NCBI GenBank assembly: GCA_000163555.2
Contig: ADAC02000001.1
Span: 62,001-126,000, forward strand
Direction: 5' to 3'
DNA: 64,000 bases
DNA from: an alpha proteobacterium HIMB114
Lineage (GTDB): Bacteria; Pseudomonadota; Alphaproteobacteria; Pelagibacterales; Pelagibacteraceae
The position numbers were made by a program, and so were the translations under genes. Shown piece by piece: positions 7,456-17,742 of this stretch (position 1 is the first letter of the stretch; each line of letters opens with the position of its first letter). The notes under the pieces were generated by a model that was not told the DNA's origin, made no database searches, and worked only from the letters and a program-made list of their open reading frames with translations.

Positions 7456-8114
7456 ATAAAATAAAAATAGGACTGCCCAGCAAAGGAAGATTAAAAGATG
7501 AAAGTATAAAACTTTTTTCCTCTAAAGGCTTAAATATTCAAAATACTAACTCTAGGAATTATTTTTTTAGTTTCGAGGAAAATTCAAATTTTGATGGAAT
7601 TTTTTTACATGCTAGAGAAATTATTGAGAGAATAAATGATAAAACGCTTGATGTTGGCATATCAGGTTTAGATCTTTTAATGGAACTTCCTGATGAGTAC
7701 CAAAATAATGTTAAAATTTTAAAAAAATTAAATTTCGGCTTTGCTGACTTGGTTGTGGCTGTACCAAATGATTGGTTAGATGTTCAAAATATTGCAGATT
7801 TAGAGGAAGTTAGTTTTGAGTTTAAAGAAAAATATAATCGAAGAATGAGAGTTGCTACAAAATATCCAAAATTGACAGAGGATTTTCTTTTATCTAGAGG
7901 AGTGACAGAGTTTAAATTAGTTGGGAGTTTAGGTGCAACAGAGTCTTATCCTTTCACTGGTTCTGCAGAATTAGTATCTGATATTACATCAACAGGATCT
8001 ACATTAAAAGAAAACAACCTAAGAATAATTTCTGATGGAAAAATTTTAAAAAGCTCTGCTTGTTTACTTGTTTCAAAAAGTTTTAATATAAAGAGTTTAA
8101 GTTTATTTAAATAA
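7452..8114 (+). CDS. hisG: ATP phosphoribosyltransferase, short form
   Basis: Catalyses ATP + PRPP to phosphoribosyl-ATP, the first committed step of histidine synthesis. At 220 residues it is the short HisG, lacking the C-terminal regulatory domain, which agrees with hisZ immediately upstream. It starts KIGLPSKGRLKDES and has DVGISGLDLLME and the phosphate-binding block near LVGSLGATESYPFTGSAE, followed by DITSTGSTLKEN. The ATG overlaps the end of hisZ by 4 bases. Confidence 0.95.
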   Translation: MNKIKIGLPSKGRLKDESIKLFSSKGLNIQNTNSRNYFFSFEENSNFDGIFLHAREIIERINDKTLDVGISGLDLLMELPDEYQNNVKILKKLNFGFADLVVAVPNDWLDVQNIADLEEVSFEFKEKYNRRMRVATKYPKLTEDFLLSRGVTEFKLVGSLGATESYPFTGSAELVSDITSTGSTLKENNLRIISDGKILKSSACLLVSKSFNIKSLSLFK

Positions 8115-8127
8115 ATTTAAAAAAAAA

Positions 8128-8880
8128 ATGATAGTTAAGAATTTAATTAAATTTCCTATTCTAAAAAGAATAATACCTTCCGTTTATAAAAAATATATTT
8201 TTTTTACAGGAAATTATTTAAGGGAAAAAAAAATTAATAAGATTTTATATTATTTAGATACAAGGCATTTAATTGATAGGAATTTTTATTTAAGGGAAAA
8301 TTATGAAGATGAACTTTTTTTATCTGCAAAAAATTTGATTATATTAAATAAGGTTAATTATTTTTTAGATATAGGTTGTTGTTGGGGTATTTATTCATTG
8401 AGATTGTCCAGTATACCTAAATTAAAAATTTTATCTTTTGATCCAATAAAAAAAAATATTATTAGATTTTTAAAAATGATAAAAAAAAATAATATAAAAA
8501 ATATAAAAGTTTTTAATCATGCATTAGGTGAAAAAAAAGGTAAAGTTAAATTATATGGTTTAGAAGAGTATACACCAAATTATAGTATTCATGGAAAAAA
8601 AACACAGAATATACATGTATCAAAAATCAAAAGGTTAGATGAGACTATAAAGATAAAAAATAAAGTACTTTATTTTAAAGTTGATATAGAAGGTCATGAG
8701 TATCCTTTCTTAAAAGGTGCAAATAAAATTTTATCTGAAAATAAAGTTATATTGCAAATTGAGGTCTTTAAGAAAAACAAAAAAAAAGTATTTCAATATT
8801 TAAAAAAAAATAAATTTAATTTATTTAAAAGTACTGATACTGATTTTTTCTTCTCAAACTTTAAAATTAAAAAATTTTAA
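8128..8880 (+). CDS. FkbM-type SAM-dependent methyltransferase
   Basis: A 250-residue protein with a Rossmann methyltransferase core: motif I is FLDIGCCWGIYSLRL (about residues 75-89), followed by LSFDPIKKN and the FkbM-family block KVDIEGHEYPFLKGA near residue 195. Such enzymes often O-methylate sugars of surface glycans or other small molecules. It lies 13 bases after hisG but has no metabolic link to it, and it is richer in A-runs than its neighbours, suggesting a later insertion. It ends just before a strong terminator. Substrate unknown. Confidence 0.85.
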   Translation: MIVKNLIKFPILKRIIPSVYKKYIFFTGNYLREKKINKILYYLDTRHLIDRNFYLRENYEDELFLSAKNLIILNKVNYFLDIGCCWGIYSLRLSSIPKLKILSFDPIKKNIIRFLKMIKKNNIKNIKVFNHALGEKKGKVKLYGLEEYTPNYSIHGKKTQNIHVSKIKRLDETIKIKNKVLYFKVDIEGHEYPFLKGANKILSENKVILQIEVFKKNKKKVFQYLKKNKFNLFKSTDTDFFFSNFKIKKF

Positions 8881-8891
8881 AATTCGAACAA

Positions 8892-8920
8892 AAAAAAGGC
8901 GGGCAAATACCCGCCTTTTT
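8892..8920. terminator. Bidirectional intrinsic terminator
   Basis: A-run plus GGCGGG, loop CAAATA, CCCGCC plus T-run forms a stem of about 11 bp with T-tails on both strands. The outer AATTC/GAATT (8881-8885 and 8921-8925) can extend the stem. It separates two convergent transcripts, the his-methyltransferase run and groESL, and is by far the strongest terminator in the window. Confidence 0.92.
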
Positions 8921-8945
8921 GAATTTCGTGAGTACGAAATGAGTG

Positions 8946-10612
<1,667 letters not shown>

Positions 10613-10615
10613 AAA

Positions 10616-10909
10616 TTATTTCTTTGCAATTACTCCCATGATGTCACTTTCTTTCATGATAGAATATTCTTTTCCATCAATCTTTACTTCAGTGCCTGAC
10701 CACTTTCCAAAAAGAATTTGGTCACCTACTTTGACATCCATTGGTGTAATTTTTCCATCTTCTGATTTAGCTCCTGGTCCTACCGCAACTACTTTACCTT
10801 CTTGTGGTTTTTCTTTTGCAGTATCAGGAATAATAATTCCACCAGCAGTTTTCTCTTCACTTTCTAATGATTCAACTAACACTCTATCGTGTAACGGTCT
10901 GAATTTCAT
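10616..10909 (-). CDS. groES: Co-chaperonin GroES (10 kDa)
   Basis: The heptameric lid of the GroEL chamber. Its 97 residues begin [13 protein letters not shown] and contain the mobile loop [18 protein letters not shown], the block [10 protein letters not shown], and the C-terminal [15 protein letters not shown]. It is the first gene of the groESL operon, with an AAGGAG ribosome site at 10916-10921 and a heat-shock-type promoter further upstream. Confidence 0.99.
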   Translation of the reverse strand: MKFRPLHDRVLVESLESEEKTAGGIIIPDTAKEKPQEGKVVAVGPGAKSEDGKITPMDVKVGDQILFGKWSGTEVKIDGKEYSIMKESDIMGVIAKK

Positions 10910-10935
10910 AGTTTTCTCCTTTAACGTTATGGCAG

Positions 10936-10965
10936 TGATATGATTATGAATTCCAAATTTTCAAG
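10936..10965 (-). promoter_or_regulatory. Possible RpoH-type promoter of groESL
   Basis: On the minus strand, CTTGAAAA (10958-10965) is followed 19 bases after CTTG by CATATCA (10936-10942). This resembles the alphaproteobacterial sigma-32 pattern (CTTG, about 17-18 bases, CYTATNT), with spacing slightly long. No CIRCE inverted repeat (TTAGCACTC/GAGTGCTAA) is seen in the 114-base gap. Confidence 0.45.
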
Positions 10966-11023
10966 GGGTTATTAAACCCAGAATATGTAGTTTTTCCCTC
11001 TATTCTGCAGTATATGCTTAACA

Positions 11024-12388
11024 ATGTCGGTATTTAGTTCAATAAAAAAAGCCTTCAAATCTAGCGAGTCTGCAAATTTTCCTAATGATTTAGAATCTTT
11101 ATGGATGCCTTTTTCTGCAAATAAACACTTTAAAAAAAAACCTCGATTAATTTCAAAAGCAAAAGGCATGTATTATTACACACCTTCCGGAGAAAAAATT
11201 TTGGATGGTGTAGCTGGGTTATGGTGTTGTAATGCCGGTCATAATCGACAGCCAATAGTTGAGGCAATTAAAAACCAAGCGAGCGAACTAGATTTTGCAC
11301 CTGCTTTCAACATGGGGCACCCAAAATCATTTGAATTGAGTTCTAAATTATCTCAAATGGCTCCAGAGGGTTTCAATCATGTTTTTTTTGGAAACTCTGG
11401 ATCAGAGGCAGTTGAAAGTGCTTTAAAAATTGCTCTCTCTTATTGGAGAGAAAAGGGCAAAGAAAAAAAAAGAATACTTATTGGTAGAAACAGAGGGTAT
11501 CACGGAACTAACTTTGGTGGAGTTTCAGTTGGTGGTATAGAAAAAAATAGAAGTCAGTTTAATAAATTTCTACCAGAAGTTTATCATTTAAAAGATACAC
11601 ATAATTTAGAAAAAAATGCTTTCTCTAAAGGTCAACCAAGCTGGGGTGAAGAGCTTACAAATGAGTTAGAAAAAATGATCCAAGACCACGGCTCAGATAA
11701 TATAGCAGCTGTCATTGTAGAACCAGTCGCTGGTTCAACTGGTGTATTAATTCCACCTAAAAATTATTTAGATAAATTAAAAAAAATATGTGATGCAAAT
11801 GACATTCTTTTAATTTTTGATGAAGTGATTACCGGCTTTGGAAGGCTGGGCACGGCTTTCGCAAGTCAATATTTTAATATTACACCTGACCTAATATGTT
11901 TGGCAAAAGGCATAAATAGTGGGACGGTACCAATGGGCGCAGTCTTGGTGCAAGATAAAATTTTTGAAGCATTCATGAGTAAAGAAGAAAAGACAATAGA
12001 TCTATTTCATGGATATACTTATTCAGCTCATCCACTAGCCTGCGCAGCATCTTTAGCAGCTTTAAAACTTTATGAAGATGAAAAACTCTTTGAAAGAGCA
12101 AATGAATTATCTAGATATTGGGAAGAAGCGGTTCATTCTTTAAAAGGGGTAAGAAATATAATTGATATTAGAAATCTTGGACTAATTGGTGCTGTAGAAC
12201 TTGAGCCTATGGATGGAAAGCCTACAAGAAGAGCTTACAATGTTTTGTGTGAAGCTTTTGAGAATCAAAAAACATTACTAAGAGTAACTGGTGATATTAT
12301 AGCTTTATCACCGCCATTAATAATTGAAAAAAATCAAATTGATCAATTAATAGAAAATTTAAAAATCACTCTTAAGAAAACTGAATAA
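11024..12388 (+). CDS. Class III omega-amino acid--pyruvate aminotransferase
   Basis: A 454-residue PLP enzyme. The N-terminal WMPFSANKHFKKKPRLI is typical of beta-alanine (omega-amino acid):pyruvate transaminases. Also visible are GVAGLWCCNAGHNR, FFGNSGSEAVESALK (PLP phosphate binding), the PLP-contacting Asp in ILLIFDEVITGFGRLG and the Schiff-base Lys in ICLAKGINSG (about residue 300). It would move amino groups from omega-amino acids such as beta-alanine to pyruvate. It is divergent from groES and followed closely by a HAD gene. The exact amine donor cannot be told from sequence. Confidence 0.88.
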   Translation: MSVFSSIKKAFKSSESANFPNDLESLWMPFSANKHFKKKPRLISKAKGMYYYTPSGEKILDGVAGLWCCNAGHNRQPIVEAIKNQASELDFAPAFNMGHPKSFELSSKLSQMAPEGFNHVFFGNSGSEAVESALKIALSYWREKGKEKKRILIGRNRGYHGTNFGGVSVGGIEKNRSQFNKFLPEVYHLKDTHNLEKNAFSKGQPSWGEELTNELEKMIQDHGSDNIAAVIVEPVAGSTGVLIPPKNYLDKLKKICDANDILLIFDEVITGFGRLGTAFASQYFNITPDLICLAKGINSGTVPMGAVLVQDKIFEAFMSKEEKTIDLFHGYTYSAHPLACAASLAALKLYEDEKLFERANELSRYWEEAVHSLKGVRNIIDIRNLGLIGAVELEPMDGKPTRRAYNVLCEAFENQKTLLRVTGDIIALSPPLIIEKNQIDQLIENLKITLKKTE

Positions 12389-12391
12389 AAT

Positions 12392-13258
12392 ATGAAACAG
12401 CAGTCGCCAGAAGAGATAGTTAATTTTAGAAATATTTCAGATCAATATAATATATATCTAGTAGACTTATGGGGCGTGATACACAATGGTATTAAACTAT
12501 TTGACAATGCAATTGATGTTTTAAAAAAATTAAAAAATGAAAATAAAAAAGTAGTTTTAATTTCAAATGCTCCAAGAACAAACAAAACTGTAAAAAAATT
12601 TTTATTAAAGTTGAACTTTGAATTAGGTCTAATTGATTTATTGGTTACCTCAGGTGATGTTACCAGAAATTATATTTTAGAAAATAGTAATAAAAAATTC
12701 TATCATCTCGGACCTAGCAAAGATGATGATCTATTTTATGGTATTAAAAATATTACAAAAAATGTTCACGATGCAGATGAAGTAGTTTGCACAGGTTTAA
12801 TTGATAAAATTGGTCAAGATATTTCAAATTATCAAAGCTTGTTCATTGAATTAATTAATAAAGAAAAAGTTTTTATATGCGCAAATCCTGATGAGGTTGT
12901 CTCAAGAGGTGATAAAATTGAATTTTGTGCTGGCGCTTTAGCTAAATATTTTAAAAAACTTGGTGGTAAAGTAAAATATTTTGGAAAACCTTTTGTTGAT
13001 ATCTACAATTATGCTGAAGATCAAATTAACCAACAAGTTAGTTCAATTTTAGAAAAAAATAAAATATTAGCTATCGGTGATAATTTAAAAACAGATATTT
13101 GTGGAGCGCAAAATTACGAAATTGACTCTTTATTAATATTAAATGGAATCTATAAAGATTTTTTTAGAAATAATAATTTAAATTTTGATAAATTATTGAA
13201 GTCAAATGAAAATGAAAGTTTAAGAATAAATAAATTTCAACAAGAATTAAAATGGTAA
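12392..13258 (+). CDS. HAD superfamily class IIA hydrolase-like protein
   Basis: A 288-residue member of the NagD-like HAD class IIA group, apparently the alphaproteobacterial subfamily I recall as TIGR01459. Motif I reads YLVDLWGVIHNG: the nucleophile Asp is present, but the second Asp of the usual D-x-D is Trp. Motif II is VVLISNAPRTNKTVK and the later block is KILAIGDNLKTDICGA. It starts 3 bases after the aminotransferase and ends one base before ribF. Substrate unknown; the altered motif makes classical phosphatase activity uncertain. Confidence 0.82.
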   Translation: MKQQSPEEIVNFRNISDQYNIYLVDLWGVIHNGIKLFDNAIDVLKKLKNENKKVVLISNAPRTNKTVKKFLLKLNFELGLIDLLVTSGDVTRNYILENSNKKFYHLGPSKDDDLFYGIKNITKNVHDADEVVCTGLIDKIGQDISNYQSLFIELINKEKVFICANPDEVVSRGDKIEFCAGALAKYFKKLGGKVKYFGKPFVDIYNYAEDQINQQVSSILEKNKILAIGDNLKTDICGAQNYEIDSLLILNGIYKDFFRNNNLNFDKLLKSNENESLRINKFQQELKW

Positions 13259-13259
13259 A

Positions 13260-14168
13260 ATGAAAATATTAAGGAATAAATTTAATTTACAATATACAAA
13301 AAACTCTATTTTAGTAATTGGGAATTTTGATGGCCTGCACAAAGGCCATATTTCAATTTTAAATGAAGCTAAAAAATTAAGTAAAAAAAATAATTTAAAA
13401 TTTGGCTTACTAACATTTGATCCAAATCCAAAAGAATTTTTTTTAAAAGATAAATATTTTAAAATTATGTCCAATACAGAAAAAGAGAAACTTTTATCAA
13501 AAAATAAATTAGATTTTTTGATTATTTTGAAGTTCAATAATAGTTTAAGAAATAAAAGTGCTGATACATTTATTAAAAAAATTTTAAAAAGCAAAATATC
13601 TCCTTCAAAAATTATTGTTGGTAAAGAATTTAAATTTGGAAAAAATAGAACAGGTTCACCAAGTTTGTTAAAAAATTATTTTAATACAAAAATTGCAAAT
13701 CAGAAAAAAATCTCTGGAGTAAAAATTTCCTCATCACAAATTAGAAAATTGATTCAAGCTGGAAAAATATCTAAAGCAAATAGATTACTAGGCAGAAATT
13801 GGTCTGTTATTGGAAATGTAAATAGCGGAAATAAAATCGGACGTAAATTGGGATATAAAACAGCGAATCTTTTTATAAATAATTGTATTCAACCCTATCG
13901 TGGAGTCTATGCAACAAGGCTTTATTTTAAAAATAGATTATATAATGGAATAAGCAATTTCGGAATAGCTCCAACTCTTAAATTAAAGAAAAGAGAGGTT
14001 TTGGAAACTCATTTGTTTAGTCCAGTCAAAAATCTGTATAAAAAAAAGGTAAAAATTGAGTTTTTTAAGTTTATTAGAAAAGAAAAAAAATTTAAAACAA
14101 AAAAAAATCTTACAGATCAAATAAAAAAAGATATTACAATTGCAAAAAAGATTTTAAATAATGTCTGA
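13260..14168 (+). CDS. ribF: Bifunctional riboflavin kinase / FAD synthetase
   Basis: Converts riboflavin to FMN and FMN to FAD. The 302-residue protein has the N-terminal nucleotidyltransferase domain with VIGNFDGLHKGHISIL (HxGH-like, about 19-34) and the block SSSQIRKLIQAGKI, then the C-terminal flavokinase domain with GRKLGYKTANL and YRGVYATRL. It overlaps ileS by 8 bases. The ribF-ileS-lspA order is widespread in proteobacteria. Confidence 0.95.
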   Translation: MKILRNKFNLQYTKNSILVIGNFDGLHKGHISILNEAKKLSKKNNLKFGLLTFDPNPKEFFLKDKYFKIMSNTEKEKLLSKNKLDFLIILKFNNSLRNKSADTFIKKILKSKISPSKIIVGKEFKFGKNRTGSPSLLKNYFNTKIANQKKISGVKISSSQIRKLIQAGKISKANRLLGRNWSVIGNVNSGNKIGRKLGYKTANLFINNCIQPYRGVYATRLYFKNRLYNGISNFGIAPTLKLKKREVLETHLFSPVKNLYKKKVKIEFFKFIRKEKKFKTKKNLTDQIKKDITIAKKILNNV

Positions 14169-16917
14169 AAGTTCTGTTAATCTTCCAAAAACAAATTTTC
14201 CAATGAGGGGAAACCTTCCTCAAAAAGAGCCTGAGACTATAAAATTTTGGAATGATATTGATTTGTACAAAAAAATTAGATCAAAAAGATCAGGTAGAGA
14301 ACAGTTTATTCTACACGATGGGCCTCCTTATGCTAATGGCAATATTCATATAGGAACTGCATTAAATAAAATACTAAAAGATATAGTTATCAAATTTAAA
14401 TCTATTGACGGCAAAGATTGTCCATATATACCAGGATGGGATTGTCATGGGCTACCAATCGAATGGAAGATAGAAGAACAAAATAAAAAAAAAGGAATTA
14501 ATAAAAAAAATACATCAATTTTAGATTTTAGAAATCAGTGTAGAGAATTTGCAAAAGAGTGGATTGAGATTCAAAAAAATCAATTCAAAAGACTTGGCGT
14601 TTTTGGAGATTGGGAAAATTATTACGCGACAATGTCAAATGATGCAGAGGCGCAAATAGCAATTGAGATTTTGAGATTTTTAAAGAATGGCGGTTTATAC
14701 AAAGGCTATAAACCTGTCCTATGGTCAGTGGTTGAAGCAACTGCATTGGCTGATGCTGAGGTAGAATATCAAGACCATATTTCAAATCAAATTTATGTTA
14801 AGTTTCAATTAAAAAACCAATTTAGAGGGCATGATAATTTAAATGTAATTATTTGGACAACTACGCCTTGGACGATACCTTGCAATAGGGCATTAGCCTA
14901 TAATTCTAATTTAGAGTATGGGATTTATGAAAATGAAAATAAAGACAAGTTTATCATTGCCAAAGACTTATTTGAAAATTTTGTAACTGCGATCAAAAAG
15001 AAACCTAAGTTGGTTGAAACCTTTAATGGAAGTGAATTAAAAGGCTTTAATGCTAATCATCCATTTCATGACCTGGGCTATAAGTTCGATGTCCCTTTAT
15101 TAGAAGCTGATTTTGTTACTATTGATCAAGGTACCGGAATTGTGCATGTTGCTCCTAGTCACGGACCTGATGATTTTGCTCTAGGATTAAAAAATGGAAT
15201 TAAAGCTGAGAATACAATCGATGATAATGGCTATTATACAAAAATAATTAAAAATTTTGAAGGACTTCATATTTTTAAGGCAGATAAAGTCATAATTGAT
15301 GAATTAGAAAAATTACATAAATTAGTATATACCGCAGAGTATAAGCATAGTTACCCGCATTCCTGGAGATCCAAAGCGCCGCTTGTGCATAGGGCAACAC
15401 CGCAATGGTTTATCTCAATGGATAAAAATCAATTAAGAAAAAAAGCTTTAGAAAGTATTGAGGCTACAGATTTTTATCCTCCAATTGGAAAAAATAGAAT
15501 TCACGGAATGATCGAGACCAGACCTGACTGGTGTATTTCTAGACAACGGTTTTGGGGTGTCCCTCTGCCAATTTTTATTAACAAAAAAACGCATGAACCA
15601 ATTGTTGATGAAAATGTTAATCAACGTATTTATGAAATCTTTAAAGCTGAAGGCAGCGATGCATGGTATAAAAGAGATAAATCAGATTTTTTAGGTAAAA
15701 AGTATAATGTAAATGATTTTGCAAAAGTTGAAGATATTGTAGAGGTATGGTTTGACTCTGGATCTACCCATACTTACGTATTAGAGAATAGACAAGATTT
15801 GAAATGGCCAGCTGATATGTACCTAGAAGGTTCTGATCAACATAGAGGATGGTTTCATTCTTCTTTGTTGCATTCAGTTGGAACAAGAGGAAATGCTCCA
15901 TATAAAAGTATTTTGACACATGGATTTGTTGTCGATGGCAAAGGGCAAAAAATGTCTAAATCGTTGGGCAATGTTGTTGCCCCTGAGGAAATAATAAAAA
16001 AAAATGGCGTTGATATATTGAGATTATGGGTTGTAGCTTCTGATTATTCTGAAGATTTAAGAATTGATCAATCAATTATTTCCCAACATTCTGAGTCTTA
16101 TAGAAAAATAAGAAATACATTAAGATTTTTATTAGGAAATATATTTGATGATTTTTCGTTTGAAGAGGTTGAAAATATAAAAGTTGTAAATTTAGATATT
16201 ATCGACTCATTTATTCTTAATAAAATTTCCGAGTTAGATGAAAAGTTTTATATATATTCAAAACAAAATGATTTTCATAAAATTTATGTTGAGCTGTTAA
16301 ACTTTTGTACTATAGAATTATCTTCTTTATATTTTGATATTAGAAAAGATACTTTGTATTGTGATGACCTTACATACATCAAAAGATTAAATTGCATTAA
16401 TATTCTTAAAATTGCTTTACTTTTTTTAATGAAATGGCTGAATCCAATCTTGTCTTTTACTATCGAGGAAGTATTTCAAATTCTGAGATCAAATCAAAAT
16501 AGCAGAAATGGAAAGTTTGAAGAAAGTATATTTTTAATAGATTTTAAAAAAATTGATTTTAGAAGTAAAATTAAATTCAACGAGGAAAATTGGAAAATAT
16601 TAAGAAATTTAAAGATAGGGGTTAATCAAATTTTTGAGGAAATGAGAAATAATAAAGTAATAAAATCTGGATTAGAAACTAAAGTAAGTATTTTATCACC
16701 AAATAAATATGATAAAGTATTTGATAATATTAATCTAAATGATTTCTTAGTTTGCTCTCAAGTAAATTTAAATAAAGATTTAAACGAAAGTAAAATGAGA
16801 AGTCTTGAAACTATTAAAGATGTCAAAGTATTGATTGAAAAAGCAGCAGGAAATAAATGTAACTATTGCTGGAAGATTATTGAAGGTACCTGTGAGCGGA
16901 AAAATTGTCCAATTTAA
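14161..16917 (+). CDS. ileS: Isoleucyl-tRNA synthetase
   Basis: A 918-residue class I synthetase that charges tRNA-Ile and edits mischarged valine. The HIGH signature appears as GPPYANGNIHIGTA (about 60-73) and KMSKS as GKGQKMSKSLGN. The CP1 editing block has TTTPWTIPCNRAL and GTGIVHVAPSHGPDD. The C-terminal zinc finger is NKCNYCW with CERKNC at the very end, so the stop at 16917 is genuine. The ATG overlaps the ribF end and the 3' end overlaps the probable lspA start. Confidence 0.97.
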   Translation: MSESSVNLPKTNFPMRGNLPQKEPETIKFWNDIDLYKKIRSKRSGREQFILHDGPPYANGNIHIGTALNKILKDIVIKFKSIDGKDCPYIPGWDCHGLPIEWKIEEQNKKKGINKKNTSILDFRNQCREFAKEWIEIQKNQFKRLGVFGDWENYYATMSNDAEAQIAIEILRFLKNGGLYKGYKPVLWSVVEATALADAEVEYQDHISNQIYVKFQLKNQFRGHDNLNVIIWTTTPWTIPCNRALAYNSNLEYGIYENENKDKFIIAKDLFENFVTAIKKKPKLVETFNGSELKGFNANHPFHDLGYKFDVPLLEADFVTIDQGTGIVHVAPSHGPDDFALGLKNGIKAENTIDDNGYYTKIIKNFEGLHIFKADKVIIDELEKLHKLVYTAEYKHSYPHSWRSKAPLVHRATPQWFISMDKNQLRKKALESIEATDFYPPIGKNRIHGMIETRPDWCISRQRFWGVPLPIFINKKTHEPIVDENVNQRIYEIFKAEGSDAWYKRDKSDFLGKKYNVNDFAKVEDIVEVWFDSGSTHTYVLENRQDLKWPADMYLEGSDQHRGWFHSSLLHSVGTRGNAPYKSILTHGFVVDGKGQKMSKSLGNVVAPEEIIKKNGVDILRLWVVASDYSEDLRIDQSIISQHSESYRKIRNTLRFLLGNIFDDFSFEEVENIKVVNLDIIDSFILNKISELDEKFYIYSKQNDFHKIYVELLNFCTIELSSLYFDIRKDTLYCDDLTYIKRLNCINILKIALLFLMKWLNPILSFTIEEVFQILRSNQNSRNGKFEESIFLIDFKKIDFRSKIKFNEENWKILRNLKIGVNQIFEEMRNNKVIKSGLETKVSILSPNKYDKVFDNINLNDFLVCSQVNLNKDLNESKMRSLETIKDVKVLIEKAAGNKCNYCWKIIEGTCERKNCPI

Positions 16918-17425
16918 CCAAAAGTTTTTTTTAAGTCTGTCAATTTTATTAATTTGTTTTTTCATTGATAGAATTTCAAAGATTTATGTAGTAAATCTGT
17001 TCATTAAAAATAATGTAAATGATCTTTATATAAATAAATATATTAATATAACCTTATTATGGAATAAAGGTATTGCATTTGGTTTGTTACAAAGTGAGAC
17101 ATTAGTATATCAATTAATAACTTTCATAATTTTTTTAATTATAATTTTCATTCTTTATCTGATTTATAAAAGTGAAAAAATTATAGAGTTAATAGGTTTT
17201 TCTGCAATAGCAGGTGGAGCAATGGGCAATCTCACTGATCGTTTTTATTATAATGCAGTCCCAGATTTTATAGATATCCATTATAATAGTTTTCACTGGT
17301 TTACTTTTAATGTATCTGATATTTGCATTAGTGTTGGAATATTTTTAATATTATTTTCTGATGTAATTAGTTTAAAAAATAAAAATGAAGAAATAATTAA
17401 TGATGACAAAAAAGAAAATAATTAA
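16892..17425 (+). CDS. lspA: Lipoprotein signal peptidase (signal peptidase II)
   Basis: An inner-membrane aspartic protease that removes signal peptides from prolipoproteins. The frame stays open further into ileS; the in-frame GTG at 16892 gives 177 residues, close to family length, with a 26-base overlap. Four hydrophobic segments are visible and the two catalytic Asp blocks are GNLTDRFYYNAVPDFID and FNVSDICISVGIFLI. It overlaps the next lipoprotein gene by 26 bases. Its likely substrates in this window are the lipoproteins at 2562 and 17400. Confidence 0.92.
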   Translation: MSGKIVQFNQKFFLSLSILLICFFIDRISKIYVVNLFIKNNVNDLYINKYINITLLWNKGIAFGLLQSETLVYQLITFIIFLIIIFILYLIYKSEKIIELIGFSAIAGGAMGNLTDRFYYNAVPDFIDIHYNSFHWFTFNVSDICISVGIFLILFSDVISLKNKNEEIINDDKKENN

Positions 17426-17741
17426 ATGCTCTTTAATTATATTCATATTTTTTTTTAATTATAGTTGTGAAAGCATTAAAAAAGGTCTTGGTATGCAAAA
17501 AGATGCACCTGATGAATTTTTAATTAGAAAAAATGAACCTATACAAATGCCACCTAATTATGAATTGCTGCCCCCTAATAGTAAATCAAAAGTACTGAAG
17601 AAAAAAAAGAATAAAAGTGTAAAAGAAATAATAGATGAGAACTTAAAAAAAAATAAAAATCTAACTGAAGAGAAAAAAATAGATAAAAGTCCTAACTCAT
17701 CTAATTTAGAGCAGGAAATTTTAAAAGAGCTAAATAATTAA
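17400..17741 (+). CDS. Small DUF3035-like lipoprotein
   Basis: A 113-residue protein starting MMTKKKIIKCSLIIFIFFF with a lipobox-like NYSCES, so it is probably lipidated at about Cys23. The block KDAPDEFLIRKNEPIQMPP followed by a Pro-rich stretch matches my recollection of DUF3035, an alphaproteobacterial lipoprotein family often next to lspA. The C-terminus is Lys-rich and low complexity. ATG codons at 17400 and 17403 are both possible starts. Role unknown; an outer-membrane assembly link is only a guess. Confidence 0.72.
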   Translation: MMTKKKIIKCSLIIFIFFFNYSCESIKKGLGMQKDAPDEFLIRKNEPIQMPPNYELLPPNSKSKVLKKKKNKSVKEIIDENLKKNKNLTEEKKIDKSPNSSNLEQEILKELNN

Positions 17742-17742
17742 A

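Noticed and set aside
10638-10943. 101-codon ORF antisense to groES
   Set aside because: Fully overlaps groES and its leader; no recognisable protein features.
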